Below are positions 23,474 through 27,585 of a DNA stretch of 27,585 bases, one piece after another. The translations under genes were made by a program, and so were the position numbers. Source of the stretch: UBA7916 sp036121365 (GTDB lineage: Bacteria > Pseudomonadota > Gammaproteobacteria > Comchoanobacterales > Comchoanobacteraceae). Positions within the stretch are counted from its first letter, which is position 1; each line of letters begins with the position of its first letter. The notes under the pieces are model-generated. The model ran no database searches. It saw nothing but the letters and a program-made list of their open reading frames with translations, and was not told where the DNA came from. Location: NCBI GenBank assembly GCA_036121365.1, contig JAZAFR010000019.1, positions 1-27,585 on the forward strand, read 5' to 3'.

Positions 23474-24338
23474 TGCTAATTCTAATCGAACATTACTGTC
23501 TAAATTAAGTAAGTTACTAAATGATCTATATGCTAATTTGTCAAGTGAAGAAGACAGTTTATCTGGTATCATGAATGTAGTTGCTAAACTGCCTAAGTAT
23601 CCTAGTGTAGGTTCTAATGATATTTCCAATTTCGTTTGTCTAATATGCGCGCTACTTGCTGAAAGTCAAGGTAAACAATATACAGATGAATCTGGAAAGA
23701 CTCCATTGATGTATGCTATTTTATTCGGTGATATTGGCTTAATTAAGTCTATGTTAGACCGAAAACCTGATCTGAGCGCCGTTGATGAATCTGGCAAGAA
23801 TGCATTGATGTATGCTGCTGCGCAAGGCAATACTGAGGTGGTCAATATACTGTTAGAAAGTGGGGTAGACATTAATGCTGTTGATCAATCTGGAAAAACT
23901 GCATTGATGGTTGCCGTTGATTCAATTAATATTGAGGTTATTAATTTTCTATTATCTAAAGGTGCAAACCCCAGTATTGTTGATAAAGACAATCAGACTG
24001 CCTTTGATCATGCTAAAAATAAAGCTGGGCTAAAATTACCTGAACTTGTGAACAGGAGGTTAACATCATCCTCAAGTGTAGGAGGTGGGGATGAAATTAC
24101 CTTTAGCAAATTAATTAAAAAGTTAGAAGAAATACAATCCAGTGTTATTTCTAGAAAAACATCCTACTTGTCTTGCTTGTCTCGTGAAAACCCAGAAAGA
24201 GATACTTTGCTGCAGGAATTAAAAACGATATTGAATAAACATTATTTCGACGTATCTGAAAATCATGCTCTATTAGACTCCCCTGGCGAAGCTCTACTTA
24301 AATTTTGCGAAAAACCAATCCCTAGGACTACTCAATAG
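23448..24338 (+). CDS. Ankyrin-repeat protein, second fragment (296 aa)
   Basis: The frame begins inside the preceding ORF in the +1 frame with only a TTG, so an independent start is unlikely. It encodes a helical stretch (TLLSKLSKLLNDLYANLSSE), then three to four ankyrin units (GKTPLMYAILFGDIGLIKSM; GKNALMYAAAQGNTEVVNIL; GKTALMVAVDSINIEVINFL). A second helical stretch (LIKKLEEIQSSVIS...DTLLQELKTILNKHY) resembles the one at the fragment boundary. It ends at an in-frame TAG that separates it from the downstream frame. Confidence 0.6.
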   Translation: MFLKRIPRNANSNRTLLSKLSKLLNDLYANLSSEEDSLSGIMNVVAKLPKYPSVGSNDISNFVCLICALLAESQGKQYTDESGKTPLMYAILFGDIGLIKSMLDRKPDLSAVDESGKNALMYAAAQGNTEVVNILLESGVDINAVDQSGKTALMVAVDSINIEVINFLLSKGANPSIVDKDNQTAFDHAKNKAGLKLPELVNRRLTSSSSVGGGDEITFSKLIKKLEEIQSSVISRKTSYLSCLSRENPERDTLLQELKTILNKHYFDVSENHALLDSPGEALLKFCEKPIPRTTQ

Positions 24339-24359
24339 CAACTGAAAGTAATTCGTTCA

Positions 24360-24773
24360 TTGAATGCTACATTGTATTCTCCATTAAATACTGATATGGG
24401 ATCTAAATTTGCAGTTCGTCACCGAGGTAATAGATTAAAAGGACTTGACTCAAAAGGAATTGAGGTTGAAGTTCAGACAGCTGTTCCACTTGATAATTGT
24501 GCTGCAGATCCTGCAGCTCATTTTGTAGCTAGTACAGCTGATTTTCAACACAAACACAATGGTGTAGCTCATTCTCAACATACTGGTCTCCCTCTAGCTA
24601 GGGTTCTACCAGACACTGGCATTAGTCATCATGGCGCGTCTGCAGCTCAGGCCATCCCTTATCCTAAACCTTCAGCTCCATCAGAACATGTTCCTACAGA
24701 AGGAGGAAAAGGTGATCAGTCGAAAGACGGCGATGTTAATGAAAAGCCTAAGCCTATGCCTAAAACAATTTGA
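24360..24773 (+). CDS. His/Ala/Pro-rich C-terminal fragment (137 aa)
   Basis: This frame is the exact continuation of the preceding ankyrin frame after TAG 24336-24338, and has only a TTG without Shine-Dalgarno as possible start. It has a short structured part (SKFAVRHRGNRLKGLDSKGI) and a low-complexity tail rich in His, Ala, Pro and Lys (HKHNGVAHSQHTGLP; NEKPKPMPKTI). It resembles the disordered C-terminal tails that carry secretion signals in some translocated effectors, but that is speculation. It is more likely the tail of the ankyrin protein than a separate gene. Confidence 0.5.
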   Translation: MNATLYSPLNTDMGSKFAVRHRGNRLKGLDSKGIEVEVQTAVPLDNCAADPAAHFVASTADFQHKHNGVAHSQHTGLPLARVLPDTGISHHGASAAQAIPYPKPSAPSEHVPTEGGKGDQSKDGDVNEKPKPMPKTI

Positions 24774-25169
24774 TTATAAAGGATAAGGATATTTCTTGCT
24801 TTTCATACTATCAAGATATAAAGAACATCTTATCATCTCACAATGCATAAACTTTATTAGTCTTTTATATCTAATCTATACGTGTTGTTACTTCTCATTG
24901 ATTGAATAAATTCTCTCGATCAAAACCAAAACAGGGTCTGTTTTTTGCTATTATATTTTAATGGTGTATCGCTGTTTTAAGAACTCTAGTTTTATGTTTT
25001 CTGTGGATGTCATAGATACAATTTGTAATCGTGGTGAACTGATGTTATTTTAAAATTTTTGATGTTTGGAATTAACATCGGTGACTTAGGGGTTTTTGTC
25101 TTTTAACGGATGTCATCAATATTAAATTTGATGATTGGTATGTTAGCTTTATGTATTGGAGATCGAACA
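24774..25169. other. Intergenic region, no gene seen
   Basis: This AT-rich DNA lies between the ankyrin gene and the 24-aa-repeat gene. Its only structure is a weak AAAACAG/CTGTTTT hairpin near 24928-24946, listed separately. Confidence 0.45.
24928..24946 (+). terminator. Weak hairpin with T-run, possible terminator
   Basis: AAAACAG (24928-24934) pairs with CTGTTTT (24938-24944) around a 3-nt loop, and two more T residues follow. It lies 155 nt past the ankyrin stop. The stem is AT-rich and the T-run overlaps it, so support is weak. Confidence 0.25.
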
Positions 25170-25685
25170 ATGAGAATTTGGCCTATTCTTTTTTCTTTAA
25201 TTAAAATAATTCATGTCGTAAACTGTAAAAGTGGTAAAGATTCGATAGCACGCAGTCTGAGGAGCTCAAGCTCAGCTGAGATCTTAAGCCGTAGGGTTAG
25301 TGAGAGACAATTGGTTGATCCGTTGACAGGAGAACCAAGTTCAAATGGTGGTGCCATTTCTTGTCATATGTTTTTGAACGGACTGGTTGATTCAATAACA
25401 GGGGAGCCCAGTTTAGGTCCTGGTGCTATTTCTCGTGATGTGTTTTGGAATCATATATTGGTTGATCCAATAAGTGGACAGCCAAGTATCAATGCTGGTG
25501 CCATTTCTCGTAATATGTTTTGGGAAGGTCTTGTTGATCCCAAAACAGGACGGCCCAGTTCAGATACTAATGCAATTTCACGTTATGCCTTTGTTGGTGC
25601 TTTGGTGAATCCAGTAACTGGAAGTCCAAGTTCAGGATCTGATGCCATTTCTCGTGTTCGATTTATGCAAAGATGTTCTGGTTAA
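25170..25685 (+). CDS. Exported-looking protein with five 24-aa LVDPxTGxPS repeats
   Basis: I chose ATG 25170 because GGAG (25158-25161) lies 8 nt upstream. An in-frame ATG at 25110 would add 20 residues but has no Shine-Dalgarno. From 25170 the protein starts with MRIWPILFSLIKIIHVVNCK, a signal-peptide-like or membrane-anchoring sequence. Five repeats of about 24 aa follow, with the pattern LVDPxTGxPSxxxxAISRxxFxxG (LVDPLTGEPS, LVDSITGEPS, LVDPISGQPS, LVDPKTGRPS, LVNPVTGSPS), and a half-unit precedes them. The G-LVDP-x-TG-x-x-S-x3-A layout recalls plakin/plectin repeats, which are longer (about 38 aa), so this is only a resemblance. I recognise no family. An envelope or secreted repeat protein is inferred. 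Confidence 0.75.
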   Translation: MRIWPILFSLIKIIHVVNCKSGKDSIARSLRSSSSAEILSRRVSERQLVDPLTGEPSSNGGAISCHMFLNGLVDSITGEPSLGPGAISRDVFWNHILVDPISGQPSINAGAISRNMFWEGLVDPKTGRPSSDTNAISRYAFVGALVNPVTGSPSSGSDAISRVRFMQRCSG

Positions 25686-25866
25686 TTTAATAAGAGTCTC
25701 TTTTTTATTTCTTGTGCGCTCTCAATCCAAATGCAATTTACTGCCAATAAAAGTGATTTTTCTTCAATCGATTTTTTGACCTAAGACAATCTTTATCTTT
25801 ACAAACGCATTAAAGATATATGCTGTGCTGTTTATATAGTGTTTATCGCTAATCAACTGGTGGTGA

Positions 25867-26667
25867 TCAGTCAGTTCCCACAGATTGCAGATCTTTTTCT
25901 TTATCAGTTTTATTCTCAAAGTAGGCATTAAAATTATCAGGATTACAGGAAAAATCATCAGTAATTGGTATTACGAGATCACTTGCTTCAATTAAACCGA
26001 GTTTGTGTTCTTTGCAATATGTTAAAGCTTTCTGGATACCCCATAGCGTCTCTTCATCGACCAGCAAGTCACTGATTTTGTCAAATGACTGATCAAATGG
26101 TGTTTCAACATCTTTATGATTTCCAAAAACTATTTTTACATATGAACTCAACGTTCTTTTGGATTTTTGAAAGCCAATCTTTTTATCTTCTAACTCTTTG
26201 GCTTGTTTCCTAATAGAAGGGATTAAATTATCAGCCAAGTGTGCTACATCGTCTGATTTGGCATATCCAGAACTCATTTGATTGCATTGAATTTGCAACA
26301 TTTTGTGGCGAAATTTCTTTACAAGCTTGGCATCTGTAGCGCAATAAGATATAGGCTGGAACACAGGTTTGCAAAGCTTGTCATCAATTAAAAAACTCAG
26401 ACATATATTGCGACTATACCAGTAGGGGTGTAAATACGAAGCTATCTTTGCTGCGAGACAACTGAGCTCTAAACAATCATTGTGCTGTGAAGAAGGTGAT
26501 GTCTCAAAGGAAAAATCATAAGTCTCTTTTAGAAAATTTATGTGATCATCATCCTTTGAAAGCTCGCGTACTCGTTTATCAATGAGTGATCTGTCTGAAA
26601 ATGGTTCAATCACAAAGTAGTTGATTTCTTCTTTTGAAATTGGATGTAGTGTAATGTCGTATCCCAT
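25867..26667 (-). CDS. Hypothetical protein beginning MGYDITLHPIS (266 aa)
   Basis: The protein is soluble-looking, with no signal peptide, membrane segment or repeat. It begins MGYDITLHPISKEEINYFVI and contains several Cys and His residues (NDCLELSCLAAKIASYLHPY; ISYCATDAKLVKKFRHKMLQ) without a clear metal-binding or catalytic pattern. The middle is helical and the C-terminus acidic. It starts at 26667, with a TATAAT on the - strand at 26686-26691 and no clear Shine-Dalgarno. It is convergent with the 24-aa-repeat gene and divergent from the ankyrin gene at the right end. I do not recognise the family. Confidence 0.75.
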   Translation of the reverse strand: MGYDITLHPISKEEINYFVIEPFSDRSLIDKRVRELSKDDDHINFLKETYDFSFETSPSSQHNDCLELSCLAAKIASYLHPYWYSRNICLSFLIDDKLCKPVFQPISYCATDAKLVKKFRHKMLQIQCNQMSSGYAKSDDVAHLADNLIPSIRKQAKELEDKKIGFQKSKRTLSSYVKIVFGNHKDVETPFDQSFDKISDLLVDEETLWGIQKALTYCKEHKLGLIEASDLVIPITDDFSCNPDNFNAYFENKTDKEKDLQSVGTD

Positions 26668-26858
26668 ATTGTTTTGAATTTGTTAATTATAAGAATTGTA
26701 AATCAATTTTAGGATTTTTTCAAGTGCTATATAGTAGGGGATTCATCAAATTCAAAGATACAGAGAAGGGCAACAAATTTATGCATAATTACGAAATGAT
26801 ATTTACTTTTAAAGAAAAAAGTAGATAATTAACACAAACATAATCTGTAGTTAAAATT

Positions 26859-27585
26859 ATGGACAAGATATCAGAAAATATAATACCGGAGTTACTTAAA
26901 TTATTAAATACCAAAGTATCTAGCGAAACCACTATCGAAATAATAAAAATATTTGAAAATAAAAAAATAAGTATTGATGCCATTCTAGATGGATATGAAA
27001 ATACAGCACTGACCTTAGCAGGACAACATGGCCAAATAGAAATAGTAAAATATTTAGTTGCAAATGGTGCTAATATTGAAGCTGCAAATAGCAATGGAGA
27101 TACAGCACTGATAGCAGCGGCAGCTAAAGGTCATAAAGAAGTAGTAGAACATTTAGTTACAAATGGTGCTAATATTGAGGCTGCAAATAAATATGGAAAT
27201 ACAGCACTACTTTTAGCAGCAGCTAAAGGTCATAAAGAAGTAGTAGAACATTTAGTTACAAATGGTGCTAATATTGAGGCTGCAAATACTAATGGAGTTA
27301 CAGCACTGATAGTAGCGGCAGCTAATGGCAACAGAGAAGTAGTAAAATGTTTAATTGAAAAGCTTGCTAATATTGAGGCTGCAAATAAATATGGAAATAC
27401 AGCACTAATCTTATCAGCAGATAATGCTAATAAAGAAATAGTAGAACATTTAGTTACAAATGGTGCTAATATTGAGGCTGCAAATAGTGATGGAAATACA
27501 GCACTGATAGCAGCGGCATCTCAAGGCCATATAGAAGTAGTAAAATGTTTAATTGAAAAGCTTGCTAATATTGAGGCTGCAAATA
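26859..27585 (+). CDS. Ankyrin-repeat protein, 5' part (runs off the window)
   Basis: ATG 26859 is followed by an open frame to the window end (242 codons), and an in-frame TAA lies just upstream at 26841. The N-terminal about 45 residues are helical (MDKISENIIPELLKLLNTKV). From about residue 46 come six 33-aa ankyrin units such as GNTALLLAAAKGHKEVVEHL then VTNGANIEAANK. These are canonical apart from the missing His of TPLH, replaced here by TALI or TALL. The units are almost identical at the DNA level. No Shine-Dalgarno is visible. The divergent neighbour starts 191 bp away. A protein-binding role is expected, and the C-terminus is unseen. Confidence 0.88.
   Translation, partial: MDKISENIIPELLKLLNTKVSSETTIEIIKIFENKKISIDAILDGYENTALTLAGQHGQIEIVKYLVANGANIEAANSNGDTALIAAAAKGHKEVVEHLVTNGANIEAANKYGNTALLLAAAKGHKEVVEHLVTNGANIEAANTNGVTALIVAAANGNREVVKCLIEKLANIEAANKYGNTALILSADNANKEIVEHLVTNGANIEAANSDGNTALIAAASQGHIEVVKCLIEKLANIEAAN
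27003..27585 (+). repeat. 99-bp ankyrin-coding tandem repeats with near-identical DNA
   Basis: Six units of 99 bp share long identical stretches, for example gaacatttagttacaaatgg three times and cttgctaatattgaggctgc twice. The near-identity indicates recent unequal crossing over. The array continues beyond the window, so its length may be hard to assemble correctly. Confidence 0.85.

Larger units (their letters stand above)
21442..24773 (+). pseudogene. Long ankyrin-repeat gene interrupted by two frameshifts and an amber codon
   Basis: ATG 21442 has a GGGAG Shine-Dalgarno. It reads a hydrophobic N-terminal segment (FSLLTGVIGITSGAVVYKSI, a likely membrane anchor) and enters an ankyrin-like unit (YIKTGNIEGIRAMLE). 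The frame breaks at a (GA)4 run near 21586-21593, and (GA)5 or (GA)2 would join it to NPDYVNSFLIGKKTPLMIAS. A second break near 23469 joins QRNIVSQENTS to NANSNRTLLSKLSKLLNDLY. Finally TAG at 24336-24338 sits in frame between TTQ and QLKVIRSLNATLYSP, where CAG to TAG is the simplest change. The repaired product would be about 1100 aa: anchor, about 15 ankyrin units, a helical module, three to four more ankyrin units, a second copy of the helical module, and a His/Ala/Pro-rich tail. Fragments are listed separately. Phase variation, real decay and assembly error all remain possible. Confidence 0.7.

Noticed and set aside
26789..27094. - strand 101-aa frame
   Set aside because: It lies antisense to the ankyrin gene starting at 26859, which has a conserved protein repeat and stays open to the window end.
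1..27585. Mobile element or phage origin
   Set aside because: No transposase, integrase, terminal inverted repeats or target duplication could be identified. The duplications seen are explained by homologous recombination among repeats.

Overview
The window is AT-rich and codes for large repeat proteins rather than metabolism. It holds BspA-type leucine-rich repeats (LRR), ankyrin repeats, a eukaryote-style CE-clan cysteine protease motif, an SF2 helicase core, basic nuclear-localisation-like stretches, and two other short-repeat families. No tRNA, rRNA, CRISPR array, transposase or housekeeping gene is visible. Stops are ordinary TAA/TAG/TGA and the Shine-Dalgarno sites are bacterial. This fits an effector-rich island of a host-associated, probably intracellular bacterium (the kind of repertoire known from Legionellales, Rickettsiales and relatives, Chlamydiae and amoeba symbionts). 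The sequence alone does not name the genus.

Layout. (1) 1-2040, + strand: a tandem array of BspA-like LRR genes with a period of about 1.52 kb. It contains the tail of one copy, one intact 418-aa copy, and a third copy that has lost its ATG and decayed. (2) 2077-10707, - strand: one 2876-aa gene with, in order, a CE-clan protease-like domain, an SF2 helicase-like core, a basic region, scattered ankyrin-like repeats and three successive copies of a whole LRR module homologous to the free-standing LRR gene. A 13-bp tandem repeat carrying TTGACA/TATAAT elements lies upstream. (3) 11169-14525: two genes (432 aa on +, 381 aa on -) that share an unfamiliar 44-aa repeat. Between them is a gene graveyard (12487-13330) with relics of the giant gene, the 1119-aa gene, LRR genes and the 381-aa gene. 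(4) 14782-15745: an ankyrin gene broken by an amber codon and two homopolymer frameshifts, followed by a good rho-independent terminator. (5) 15882-17315: a polytopic membrane protein with its own strong promoter. (6) 17523-20882, - strand: a 1119-aa protein with a HEPN-like R-x4-H motif. (7) 21442-24773: a long ankyrin gene broken by a (GA)n slip, a second frameshift and an amber codon. (8) 25170-25685: a small exported-looking protein with five 24-aa repeats. (9) 25867-26667, - strand: an unknown 266-aa protein. (10) 26859 to the end: an ankyrin gene that runs off the window, with nearly identical 99-bp repeats.

The most notable point is modular shuffling. The N-terminal module of the giant protein occurs again at 12616-12819, where it is joined in frame to a segment homologous to the HEPN-proximal part of the 1119-aa protein. 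The giant protein's C-terminal module exists as free-standing genes next door. The region reads as a set of exchangeable effector modules undergoing duplication, fusion and decay. Several breaks fall in simple repeats, so phase variation or assembly error must be separated from true pseudogenisation.
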